A stretch of DNA of 48,683 nt from positions 1 through 48,683 of IMG/VR virus record IMGVR_UViG_3300050821_002724. One strand, given 5' to 3'. Shown piece by piece: positions 13,711 through 21,292 of this stretch (its first letter is position 1; each line of letters starts with the position of its first letter). The DNA is from a virus. A program made the position numbers and the translations under genes. The notes under the pieces were generated by a model. That model was not told the origin of the DNA and did not search any database. It saw only the letters and a list, made by a program, of their open reading frames with translations.

Positions 13711-14081
13711 CGACCCCAGAGGGACGAACCAAGCGCAGCATCGACCGGGTGCTGAAAGCGTTCGACTTCGTGTACGCGTTCAAGCCTGTGAACATGGGGA
13801 TCGGCGCGCGTGGAGTGGACTACCACTGTGTGGCAGGCGTAGCGTTCCTGATCGACGGCGAAGTTCACAACTTACCCGTCGCGTTTTTCATCGAGGCGAA
13901 GAAACCCGAGGGCGAAGCGACCGCCATCCAAAACAACTTTCTACGCGAGCGACGGGAGAAACAACACTGTAAGACGTTCGTGATTGATGACGACAATGTT
14001 ACTCTGCATGAGTTAGTGGAGTGGCTGGAACAGCTTGAGAGCCAAAATGAACGTACACGCGCCCTCGCCGATAACCTATAA
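13707..14081 (+). CDS. VRR-NUC-like nuclease
   Basis: 124 residues from ATG 13707 (ATGA overlap). Nuclease signature: GARGVDYHC with D38, then FFIEAKKP with E63 and K65, and Q75 in IQNNF. This D...E-x-K...Q pattern is that of VRR-NUC/Holliday-junction-resolvase-type PD-(D/E)XK enzymes of about this length. Phages pair it with an SNF2-type helicase, and here that helicase overlaps it by 35 bases. Likely role: resolving branched replication or recombination intermediates. Confidence 0.8.
   Translation: MTTPEGRTKRSIDRVLKAFDFVYAFKPVNMGIGARGVDYHCVAGVAFLIDGEVHNLPVAFFIEAKKPEGEATAIQNNFLRERREKQHCKTFVIDDDNVTLHELVEWLEQLESQNERTRALADNL
13998..14016. repeat. Dispersed palindrome, copy 25 (intragenic)
   Basis: GTTACTC-TGCAT-GAGTTAG, five-base spacer; VRR-NUC gene, read as VTLHEL. 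Confidence 0.65.
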
Positions 14082-15444
14082 GTTTCCACCGAGCGCTTTT
14101 CATGCGCAGAAGGTGACAGCGGCGCTGCTGATCGAAGAGCCACGTGGCTACGTCTTGAACGAGTTCGGCACCGGCAAGACAAGGAGTATCCTGTTTGCTT
14201 TCGACGCGCTTAGGAGGGCTGGCCTCGCACACCGGATGCTGGTGATCTGTCCCCTCACGGCGATGACCCGCACGTGGCGGCGAGAGATCATGCGCGAGTT
14301 TCCGTGGCTGACCTGCATCGTGTTGCATGGCACCAAGCTTCAGCGCGAGCGCCGCCTGATGCAAAAGATGGACATCTATATCATCAACCACGACGGGTTG
14401 AACGTGATGTACGAACACCTATCATCGCGTGCCGATATCGACGTGGTGTGCGCCGACGAGGCGGCAATCTACCGCAATGGGCGCAGCGAGCGCACCAAGA
14501 CGTTCCGCGACTATGTGGCGCAGAAACCCCGCGTATGGGGCCTGACCGGCTCGCCCATCCCCCGAGCGGTAACAGATGTGTGGGGGCCGTGTTCAGCAAT
14601 TACTCCAAACACCGTACCAAAGTGGTTCACCATCTTCCGCGACCAACTGATGATCAAGGTAAGCCAGTTTTCATGGAAGCCCAAGCCTCATGCCGAAGAG
14701 CGCGCGGTCGCCTGCATGCAGCCCTCTGTACGCTTTCGTCTGGACGAGGTGGTCGAGTTACCCCCGAGAGTAATCAATTACTATGAAGCGCCGTTATCGC
14801 CCCAGCAGACCTTTATCTATGACGCGATGCGCAGGGAGGCGCTGGCGCTGGTCGGCAGCGAGAAAATCGACGCTCTCAATGCCGGTGCTATTCTGTCCAA
14901 GCTGTTGCAGATCGCCATTGGTTATGTTTACACCCGTCAGGGCAAAACAGTTCATCTGGAGAACACCCCACGTTTGCAATTGATCCTTGATCTGGTAGAC
15001 AGCACATCACAGAAAGTTCTGCTGTTCGCGCCCTATAAGAGCGTGGTGAAGGCTCTGAGCGCCATGCTGGCAGACAACCAAATCGACCATGCGGTGATAA
15101 CCGGCGACACGCCGCTCAAAGATCGAAATGCTATCTTTTCAGCATTTCAGGATACCGGCCAATATAAGGTCATCTGCGCCCACCCCGGATGCATGTCGCA
15201 CTCGCTGACGCTCACTAGGGCGAATACCACCATATGGGCCGGGCCGACGACCTCGCTGGAGACGTTCAGTCAGGCCAACGCCCGTACGTTCCGTGTCGGA
15301 CAAACCCATAGGACGTTGATCGGCATGGTGGGCGGCACGGCGGCAGAGAAGCGGATATACAGCCTGTTGGGCCGCAACGAGGCGCTGCAAAACAAGTTCT
15401 TAGAGATTATGGAAGCGATCACCGAGGATAACTCTCTTGAGTAA
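14047..15444 (+). CDS. SNF2-family DNA helicase/translocase
   Basis: 465 residues from ATG 14047. Helicase superfamily 2 motifs appear in order: EFGTGKTRS (Walker A, 39-47), VVCADEAA (motif II, D137/E138), LTGSP (motif III), and QANARTFRVGQ (motif VI, Arg finger). SNF2-like phage helicases of this length act on branched DNA and are usually encoded next to a VRR-NUC nuclease, as here. The start is inside the nuclease gene. Intragenic palindrome copy at 14757 (LPPRVI), and another overlaps the stop at 15428. Confidence 0.85.
   Translation: MNVHAPSPITYKFPPSAFHAQKVTAALLIEEPRGYVLNEFGTGKTRSILFAFDALRRAGLAHRMLVICPLTAMTRTWRREIMREFPWLTCIVLHGTKLQRERRLMQKMDIYIINHDGLNVMYEHLSSRADIDVVCADEAAIYRNGRSERTKTFRDYVAQKPRVWGLTGSPIPRAVTDVWGPCSAITPNTVPKWFTIFRDQLMIKVSQFSWKPKPHAEERAVACMQPSVRFRLDEVVELPPRVINYYEAPLSPQQTFIYDAMRREALALVGSEKIDALNAGAILSKLLQIAIGYVYTRQGKTVHLENTPRLQLILDLVDSTSQKVLLFAPYKSVVKALSAMLADNQIDHAVITGDTPLKDRNAIFSAFQDTGQYKVICAHPGCMSHSLTLTRANTTIWAGPTTSLETFSQANARTFRVGQTHRTLIGMVGGTAAEKRIYSLLGRNEALQNKFLEIMEAITEDNSLE
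14757..14774. repeat. Dispersed palindrome, copy 26 (intragenic)
   Basis: GTTACCC-CCGA-GAGTAAT; helicase gene, read as LPPRVI. Confidence 0.8.
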
Positions 15445-15445
15445 G
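15428..15445. repeat. Dispersed palindrome, copy 27
   Basis: ATAACTC-TCTT-GAGTAAG; covers the helicase stop and the start region of the next gene. Confidence 0.8.
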
Positions 15446-15643
15446 TTCGATATGGTGGAGGTGCAGGTCTGCTACCTGCATCAGACGGAAAGCGCCATTC
15501 TAGTGAACATTACCGGCAACCTGCAAGGTGGCGTGTGGTTGCCGAAGTCGCAGATTGAGTGGGAGGACAACCACTATCCCAGAGGCACGATGATCTCGAT
15601 TGAAGGCCCTGAATGGTTGTTTGAAAAAGAAGGGTTGATATAA
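15437..15643 (+). CDS. Small hypothetical protein
   Basis: Up to 68 residues. TTG 15437 lies within the palindrome copy at the end of the helicase gene; ATG 15452 is an alternative start with a similar ribosome site. The sequence is strand-rich (MVEVQVCYLHQTESAILVNI, GVWLPKSQIEW). Proteins of this form ('AILV.....WLPKSQIE') are common in phages near replication genes. I do not know their role. Confidence 0.65.
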   Translation: MSKFDMVEVQVCYLHQTESAILVNITGNLQGGVWLPKSQIEWEDNHYPRGTMISIEGPEWLFEKEGLI

Positions 15644-15733
15644 CACACGAAAAAGTGGGAATAAAAAATAACCCGAAAAAATTTTTCGGGAATTTGAAAA
15701 TCTAATAGGCGAAAAAAGAAGGAGCAATGGACA
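15644..15733. other. AT-rich intergenic segment with a perfect stem
   Basis: An AT-rich 90-base stretch in a GC-rich genome. CCCGAAAAA (15672-15680) and TTTTTCGGG (15682-15690) are exact inverted repeats. It may work as a bidirectional terminator, although the loop is minimal. A TATAAC at 15639-15644 could be a -10 element but has no good -35. AAGGAG before 15734 serves the next gene. Confidence 0.45.
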
Positions 15734-16237
15734 ATGACGTTTGATCTAGGCACCCGCGTCAAACAAGTGCGGGCTATCGAAGCAAAGATAAAGACGAGGG
15801 AGGCCGAGCTTGAGGCTGAGCTTAAAGCTGCTAAGGATTGGGCGGTGGCGGCGCGGGTGGAAATCCTTGAGTTCCTGAACGCCACCAAGCAGAAGAGCGC
15901 CAACACCGAGTTCGGCACCGCCTACTGGAAGCCGAAGGTTACCTACCGGGTCGAGGACAAGGACGAGTTCCGGCGTCATGTGATCGGCATGGAGCAGTGG
16001 GAGCTTGTGACGTGGGGCGCGGCGGGCAATGCTGCCGAGGTGTTCACCAACGAGCATGGCGAGCCGCCACCGGGATGCGTGCGCAATAGCGTGAACATCC
16101 TCTACATCAACCCGCCTGCCAAGCCACGCACCAAGGTGGCGAAAGCCAGCACCGGCAATGGTGCGGAACCGCCTGACGACGACGCTCTTGCGGAGGACTT
16201 AGGCGTGCCAGCCGGGGCAGAGGCTGGTCAAGACTAA
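15734..16237 (+). CDS. Hypothetical protein, possibly Gp157-like
   Basis: 167 residues from ATG 15734 with AAGGAG upstream. A charged N-terminal coiled coil (EAKIKTREAELEAELKAA) leads into a strand region (TEFGTAYWKPKVTYRVEDKD). This resembles siphovirus Gp157-like proteins by architecture only. The C-terminal tail is acidic and disordered. It directly precedes a possible ssDNA-binding protein and the primase, so a replication accessory role is plausible. Confidence 0.6.
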   Translation: MTFDLGTRVKQVRAIEAKIKTREAELEAELKAAKDWAVAARVEILEFLNATKQKSANTEFGTAYWKPKVTYRVEDKDEFRRHVIGMEQWELVTWGAAGNAAEVFTNEHGEPPPGCVRNSVNILYINPPAKPRTKVAKASTGNGAEPPDDDALAEDLGVPAGAEAGQD

Positions 16238-16251
16238 CCCACGAGAGTAAC
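16234..16251. repeat. Dispersed palindrome, copy 28
   Basis: CTAACCC-ACGA-GAGTAAC; stop of the gene at 15734; the next start is 26 bases on, so not its ribosome site. Confidence 0.85.
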
Positions 16252-16277
16252 CACGTGGCAACCAAAGAGGACAGGAC

Positions 16278-17474
16278 ATGAACCAAGTTGTACAGAAGCC
16301 CCCCACGGGGCCAGTTGCGATCTCCAATCGGTGGGCGAACATCCCACGCGACAATGACGATCTGTCGCAGGGCGTAGCCCTTAGCTTTCCTATCCTTGCC
16401 ATCGGCACCAACCAGTGGGTGGTGCGGTGGAAGGGCGAGGATAAGCTGGTCACCATCCCTAACACCGAGTACCCGGCTCCCTTCGTGGACGTGGTTATCC
16501 TCAAGGCCCAGAAGGAAATGTCGCGGGTGTTCTACGCCAGCGGCTACGTACAGGGCGTGCGCGGCAAGAAGCCCGACTGCTGGTCGAGCAACGGCATCAA
16601 GCCTGATGAGACGGTAGCGCAGCCGGTCAACCCGGTGTGCGCGACCTGCCCCAACAGCGCATGGGGTTCCGGCGCTTCTCCTGCCGCACCCAAGGCGCAG
16701 GCGTGCCAGCAGCGGCGGCGCACCGTAGTGGTGCCGTACTACCCGCAACCCTACGACCTCACCAACGAGGAAGCGGGCGGACCCATGCTCTTGAGTGTGC
16801 CGCCCGGTTCGCTCACCAACATGGTGCGCTACAAGGAGGCGTTGGACACGATGGAGTTGGCGGACGGTAGCAAGGGCGCTCCCTACTGCGCCGTTGTTAC
16901 TCGCTTGAGTTACGAACCTCTCTTGAAGTTTTCCAAGGTGGTGTTCCAGTACATGAAGCCCTTGGACGACGGCGAGAGCGACGTGATCGCGGGACTGCGC
17001 GAGGCCGAGGCGGTGTCTCGTATTCTCGTGTCCAAGATCAACGTCGATGGCGGCGAGGTGGATCACGCGGACACGAGCGCGTCGGGAGGGACAGAGGGTC
17101 AGTCGCAGGTGCAGGCTCCCAAGGCTCCACCGAAGGCGTCAACCGGCATGCCGCCCAAGACGCAGGCTGCGCCTCCTCCCCAACCTGCACCCCAAGAGGC
17201 GGCTCCCCCGCCACCCCCACCCCCACCCCAGAAAGTGGGCGGGCATGCCGTGAATACCGGCATCGCGGAAGCGGTCGCCCAACCCTCTGCGCCGCCTCCA
17301 AGCACCCGTCAAGTCAACTCCCCCTCCAATGCCACCGGAGGGCGCAACATCCCACCCAAGCGGGTGGTCGTGGCGACGGACGACGAGACAGTGGATGAAA
17401 CCCCACCCCCCGTGCAAGAAGGATCGCCTGCCGATAAAATGTCGGCCATGTTCGACAAGTTGATGGGCGAGTAA
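16278..17474 (+). CDS. Possible ssDNA-binding protein with zinc site
   Basis: 398 residues from ATG 16278. The N-terminal 230 residues have strands and a Cys cluster (DCWSSNG, VCATCPN, ACQQRRR) fitting one zinc site. Residues about 265-370 are Pro/Ala-rich and disordered. The end is acidic and finishes in a short helix (ADKMSAMFDKLMGE), recalling the protein-binding tail of single-stranded DNA-binding proteins. It is located between replication genes. The assignment rests on architecture and context, not on a family match. Intragenic palindrome copy at 16896 (VTRLSY). Confidence 0.5.
   Translation: MNQVVQKPPTGPVAISNRWANIPRDNDDLSQGVALSFPILAIGTNQWVVRWKGEDKLVTIPNTEYPAPFVDVVILKAQKEMSRVFYASGYVQGVRGKKPDCWSSNGIKPDETVAQPVNPVCATCPNSAWGSGASPAAPKAQACQQRRRTVVVPYYPQPYDLTNEEAGGPMLLSVPPGSLTNMVRYKEALDTMELADGSKGAPYCAVVTRLSYEPLLKFSKVVFQYMKPLDDGESDVIAGLREAEAVSRILVSKINVDGGEVDHADTSASGGTEGQSQVQAPKAPPKASTGMPPKTQAAPPPQPAPQEAAPPPPPPPPQKVGGHAVNTGIAEAVAQPSAPPPSTRQVNSPSNATGGRNIPPKRVVVATDDETVDETPPPVQEGSPADKMSAMFDKLMGE
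16896..16913. repeat. Dispersed palindrome, copy 29 (intragenic)
   Basis: GTTACTC-GCTT-GAGTTAC; read as VTRLSY. Confidence 0.8.
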
Positions 17475-17480
17475 ACAATA

Positions 17481-17502
17481 GGGGCGGGCGCGAACCCGCC
17501 CC
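17481..17502. other. GC-rich stem-loop before the primase gene
   Basis: GGGGCGGG (17481-17488) and CCCGCCCC (17495-17502) around a six-base loop. There is no U-tract after it. It may slow transcription or protect an mRNA end between the preceding gene and the primase. The primase ribosome site (GGGGAG) lies just beyond it. Confidence 0.5.
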
Positions 17503-17526
17503 ACCATTGTACTGGGGAGTACGCAT

Positions 17527-20472
17527 GTGGACAACGAGGGCCATCTTTTTCTGACGCAGGTAGCGCTTGCCGATAAGGATACTTGGTTCAGCATTCATCG
17601 GCGGTTATTGTTTCAAGACGGTCGCCCACCCATCTTTCCCGGCAACGCGCACAAGAATATCCGTGCGGCGCTAGAGGATGCAAACTACTGGGCCTCGCGC
17701 GGACAGTGCGTGTACCTCGCGCAAGGCGCGTTCCGTAACGCCGGGGAGATGGGCCGGATATACCCGAAGGCGGTGCGACAGGAGCCAAACCTAGTCGCCT
17801 GCAAGAACCTTTACATGGACATGGATGTCAAGGAGAGCGCCTACCCCGACCACAAGTCGGTGCTGCTGGCGCTGAAAAAGTTTACTCTCGTGAGTGGCCT
17901 GCCATATCCAACTATCATCGTGGCGAGTGGCAACGGCGGCGTGCATGTGTACTGGACGCTCGACACCGAGTTTGAGCCGCGCGAGTTCCGGCACATGGCC
18001 GGGCAGCTATCGACGGCGGCGACTCAGCACGGTGTGTTGTTCGACCGGCAATGCACCAACGATCCGTGCCGCCTGCTAAGGGTGCCGGGGACGTGGAATT
18101 TCAAGGGCGGGCCTGATGTTGAGGCCAAGCCGGTCACCATGCTCTATTGCAATCCCACGCATATTCCGCTAAAAGATATGCAGAAGGGACTGTCCCAGTA
18201 CAAGATCGTAGGCGCGGTGCCGGGGGGTGGACCGGGAAGCCGTACTCAAGAGAGTAAGTCTAGCGTCAACGACGATCTGGCTGGCGGCATGAAGAGTGGT
18301 TATGCGCCTGCGAACATCGACGTGGTGGCAGGGTTCTGCCCGTTCATTAAGGATACACTGGAGCAAGCTGGCGCTAATCTGGTGGGCGAGAAGCAATGGC
18401 ATCTGGTCGCTGCTCTATCTTGCCATTGCGACGATCCAAGCAAGACGGTACACCGGCTATGCGAAAAAGGCCCCCAGTATAGTATCGAAGGGACCGAGGA
18501 GAAACTGCGGATTGCTCAACAGCAGCGAGCCTCGCGCGAAACCATCGGACCTCCCAAGTGCGCCGCCATTGCGCTTGAGCGCGTTGAGTGCGCCACCTGT
18601 CCGCATCTGGCTCTTGGCACCACGCCATTATCAGTTCAGTATAAGCAGCCCTACACTCGTACTCACGCGGGCTTCCAAGGAAATCCCAGCCCAAATTCAA
18701 TAGACTTACCGACAGGATACTACCGAGGCAACGACGACCTGATCTATACCTCAAAAGCTAACGACAAGGGTGGTATGGATCAATTCCTCGTATTCGAGTA
18801 CCCTCTCCTGCCGGGGTCAGCCAGCGTGGAATTTGGCAAGCCGTTCCGATTTTCGTTTGACACCATACAGGGTGAGAAGATTGTTACCAAACGGTTTGAC
18901 AGCACCATCACTGCCGACAACATCGGGTTCTCTAAAGCCCTTGCTTCTGAAGCAATGCCGCTCACAATCAAGCCCGAACTTTCGAGAATGTTCATGGCAA
19001 ACTACCTCAAACTCTTGCAACACAAGAAAGAAACTTTGATCGATGTGCCAGCTTTCGGTTGGAGCCAAGACTATAAAGGCGATATGGGCTTTGCCTTCGC
19101 CGGGAAATTTTTTAGTCCCGCCGGTGAATTTAAATCGAACCGTCCGGGCGAAGGTGTGGAAGACTACCGAGTGCTTGGCGACGAAGCGCCGTGGCGAGCG
19201 CTGGCGGGTATCCTCTTAGTGCCGGAACGGCCTGACCTCTGCTGCATGGGGGCAGCAACGTTTGCTTCTCCCTTGGTGGACATGACCGGCCATGCCGGGT
19301 TACTCCTTGGGTTAGTCTCAGGCAAATCCGGCATCGGCAAATCGACTGCGTTATTGTTTGGTCAAGCCGCATGGTCGAAGCCGGTCGTGGGTGGTCTTAG
19401 TGACACCGTGATCTACACGTTTGCTAAGTGCGCCACGCTGCGGCACTTGCCTCTGTTCTACGACGAGATCAAGGGCGAGAAACAGGTGCGGGCAATGACC
19501 GAGTTGGCGTTCCAACTCACGGGTGGCCGCGAGAAGGGCCGCGCCAACCGCATGGGCGCAATGCGACAAGTGAAAGAGTTTAGAACGATGTGCGGATACT
19601 GCGCTAACGCATCCATTGTCGATGCCGTACGGCAGGAGGACAAAGGCACTGACGCGTCATGGTTGCGCATGTTTGAGATGCAAGCTATCGACTTGCCAAA
19701 GACCGAGAAGGAGTTTGCCTTCGCCGTCAACAGGCACCTGACAGACTTGCACTTTAACTTTGGCGAGATCGGCTTTAAATACGCAGAATTTCTTGGCAAG
19801 AACCACACTAAAATCAGCAAAGCGCTAGTCGCCACGCAGCAACAATGCGCAGAAGAGCTAGGCGCTGACCCCAAGATTGAGCGCTACTGGATCGACGCCA
19901 TCGCAACAATCTTGTTGGGTGCTCACCTCGCTAACAAGCTGGGGTTTTGCAAGTTTCCCATCGACGTGATGAAGGCGTACATGTATGCAGAGTTTCGCCG
20001 CATGAAGCAAGAGATGCTGGATGACCCAAGCGACTTCGGCACTGATATAGCTTTAACTAGTACGTTAGGCGCGTTCCTCAACGAGAAGCTGCCACGCAAC
20101 ACTGTCATCCTGAACAAGACACAGATCGGTGCGGGTAAGCCGGGCAAGGATATCAAAATTATCAATCTGAAGCCGCCTAATTTTAACTGGGGAACACTTG
20201 AGGTGCAGCTATCGGGTGACCCTCTCATCCTGCGGATCACCGACAGTGCGCTGACTTCGTGGTGCAAGCGTACAGGTAACCCCAAATCAAACCTAGCGGC
20301 GGCGATGAAGAAGCGGCTCAACGCAAAGATATTTAATGTCGTCATCGGCGCTGGCACGGATATGGCTGGAGCCAAGCAAAGTTCGTGGGTGATCGAGGCG
20401 ACCGGCACCATATTAGAGGAGACGCTTGAGTACATCATCGCCCACGGGAAGTTTGAACCTAATGTTCCATAA
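17527..20472 (+). CDS. AEP primase fused to P-loop helicase domain
   Basis: 981 residues from GTG 17527 (GGGGAG upstream). N-terminal archaeo-eukaryotic-type primase domain: YMDMD with D98/D100, SGNGGVH (134-140) and RLLRVPGTWN (182-191). A Cys-containing linker follows. From about 560 comes a helicase-like ATPase resembling DUF927: Walker A GKSGIGKST (599-607, K605), Walker B LPLFYDE (D646, E647). The enzyme should make primers and unwind DNA for the polymerase at 9478. No other replicative helicase is visible. Three intragenic palindrome copies (17881, 18241, 19299). Confidence 0.85.
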   Translation: MDNEGHLFLTQVALADKDTWFSIHRRLLFQDGRPPIFPGNAHKNIRAALEDANYWASRGQCVYLAQGAFRNAGEMGRIYPKAVRQEPNLVACKNLYMDMDVKESAYPDHKSVLLALKKFTLVSGLPYPTIIVASGNGGVHVYWTLDTEFEPREFRHMAGQLSTAATQHGVLFDRQCTNDPCRLLRVPGTWNFKGGPDVEAKPVTMLYCNPTHIPLKDMQKGLSQYKIVGAVPGGGPGSRTQESKSSVNDDLAGGMKSGYAPANIDVVAGFCPFIKDTLEQAGANLVGEKQWHLVAALSCHCDDPSKTVHRLCEKGPQYSIEGTEEKLRIAQQQRASRETIGPPKCAAIALERVECATCPHLALGTTPLSVQYKQPYTRTHAGFQGNPSPNSIDLPTGYYRGNDDLIYTSKANDKGGMDQFLVFEYPLLPGSASVEFGKPFRFSFDTIQGEKIVTKRFDSTITADNIGFSKALASEAMPLTIKPELSRMFMANYLKLLQHKKETLIDVPAFGWSQDYKGDMGFAFAGKFFSPAGEFKSNRPGEGVEDYRVLGDEAPWRALAGILLVPERPDLCCMGAATFASPLVDMTGHAGLLLGLVSGKSGIGKSTALLFGQAAWSKPVVGGLSDTVIYTFAKCATLRHLPLFYDEIKGEKQVRAMTELAFQLTGGREKGRANRMGAMRQVKEFRTMCGYCANASIVDAVRQEDKGTDASWLRMFEMQAIDLPKTEKEFAFAVNRHLTDLHFNFGEIGFKYAEFLGKNHTKISKALVATQQQCAEELGADPKIERYWIDAIATILLGAHLANKLGFCKFPIDVMKAYMYAEFRRMKQEMLDDPSDFGTDIALTSTLGAFLNEKLPRNTVILNKTQIGAGKPGKDIKIINLKPPNFNWGTLEVQLSGDPLILRITDSALTSWCKRTGNPKSNLAAAMKKRLNAKIFNVVIGAGTDMAGAKQSSWVIEATGTILEETLEYIIAHGKFEPNVP
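17881..17898. repeat. Dispersed palindrome, copy 30 (intragenic)
   Basis: TTTACTC-TCGT-GAGTGGC; primase gene, read as FTLVSG. Confidence 0.65.
18241..18258. repeat. Dispersed palindrome, copy 31 (intragenic)
   Basis: CGTACTC-AAGA-GAGTAAG; primase gene, read as RTQESK. Confidence 0.75.
19299..19315. repeat. Dispersed palindrome, copy 32 (intragenic)
   Basis: GTTACTC-CTT-GGGTTAG, three-base spacer; primase gene, read as LLLGLV. Confidence 0.65.
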
Positions 20473-20485
20473 GAAAGGAAGACCA

Positions 20486-20731
20486 ATGAACGAAGAACCC
20501 CTACGCCCCACCCTTCCCTCCATGCCGCCTCGCATGACCCACTTCGACACCATAAGCGACGACGCCAAGAAGAGCGTGTCGCTACGCGGCCTGCGCCGCG
20601 CCACGGCAATTAACGCAGTGGCGATGGCGCGCGAGCATGCTCAACGAGGGAGCGAGCCTTACAATCAGAACGAAGCCGACGTGATCATGGCGATCATGGA
20701 GCTATTGGATAAGGTGGCGGGGGCGACGTGA
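20486..20731 (+). CDS. Small helical hypothetical protein
   Basis: 81 residues from ATG 20486, with GGAAG upstream. Pro-rich N-terminus, then two helices (GLRRATAINAVAMAREHA, EADVIMAIMELLDKV). It overlaps the next gene (GTGA). Unknown function; its position directly after the primase fits a replication accessory factor, without further support. Confidence 0.65.
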   Translation: MNEEPLRPTLPSMPPRMTHFDTISDDAKKSVSLRGLRRATAINAVAMAREHAQRGSEPYNQNEADVIMAIMELLDKVAGAT

Positions 20732-21018
20732 AAACTCTCGCCACGGTGTTACTCACCGGGGTAATCTATGCCCACCCTCAACCAGCTAGCGCTTGCCATA
20801 AGTATAGTCACTGGTATTATCCATATCCGCAACGTTGTGGCATATATGCGCGGGCGAGCGCCCCTCTACCTGTTCTACGCAGCAGCGTTTATCCTCCCAC
20901 TCGTGTTGGTAGTGATATACCGCTGCCTGATTTGAGTGCGGCATGGGACAACGACGATCATAGCGAAGGGATGCAACGCCTTAAGGCGTTGCGTCTCCTT
21001 ACTCAAGAGGGTAAGTGA
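20728..21018 (+). CDS. Secreted Cys-containing hypothetical protein
   Basis: 96 residues from GTG 20728. An N-terminal signal peptide is visible (MKTLATVLLTGVIYAHPQPASA), with probable cleavage after ASA. The mature start CHKYSHWYYPYPQRCG has a Cys pair and many aromatic residues. Proteins with this signature occur in Rhizobiales and their phages in my recollection, without known function. It contains a palindrome copy in the signal peptide (20748, LLTGVI) and another at the stop. Confidence 0.65.
   Translation: MKTLATVLLTGVIYAHPQPASACHKYSHWYYPYPQRCGIYARASAPLPVLRSSVYPPTRVGSDIPLPDLSAAWDNDDHSEGMQRLKALRLLTQEGK
20748..20765. repeat. Dispersed palindrome, copy 33 (intragenic)
   Basis: GTTACTC-ACCG-GGGTAAT; in a signal peptide, read as LLTGVI. 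Confidence 0.75.
20998..21015. repeat. Dispersed palindrome, copy 34
   Basis: CTTACTC-AAGA-GGGTAAG; end of the gene at 20728 and ribosome site of the next. Confidence 0.85.
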
Positions 21019-21230
21019 TGGACTTGAAACCTTTAGACAATGAGCAAATCAAAGATCACTTTTTAGAACGAGCAAGCGAACCGCAGGGTGGTGGATACGC
21101 TACAGCCTACGCGCTCATGTGTATTCTAGAAACTTTTTATAGTAGCGGTGGGATAAGCATTACTGAGATGATTGAAAGCCTATACCAAGAAGCCTACGCG
21201 GCAAATGATAAAGCAAAAGTGCATGACTAA
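21018..21230 (+). CDS. Small hypothetical protein, last plus-strand gene
   Basis: 70 residues from ATG 21018, which overlaps the preceding stop and follows palindrome copy CTTACTC-AAGA-GGGTAAG. Helical and acidic (LDNEQIKDHFLERASEP, ITEMIESLYQEAYAA). No motif. It ends two bases inside the terminator region shared with the minus strand. Confidence 0.7.
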   Translation: MDLKPLDNEQIKDHFLERASEPQGGGYATAYALMCILETFYSSGGISITEMIESLYQEAYAANDKAKVHD

Positions 21231-21262
21231 TAAAAAGGGTGGGCCACGGGAGAGGCCCACCC
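21228..21262 (-). terminator. Terminator at the convergence of the two blocks
   Basis: GGGTGGGCC (21237-21245) and GGCCCACCC (21254-21262) form a nine-pair stem with an eight-base loop. Read on the minus strand it is followed by TTTTTATTA, a good U-tract. It should end the PEP-CTERM transcript. It may also slow plus-strand transcription, which has no U-tract here. Confidence 0.85.
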
Positions 21263-21292
21263 AGTCTACGTAAGCCCCAATGAACGAAAAGC

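Noticed and set aside
18657-18674. CGTACTC-ACGC-GGGCTTC as a palindrome copy
   Set aside because: The right arm has two mismatches in the core; it may be chance or a decayed copy.
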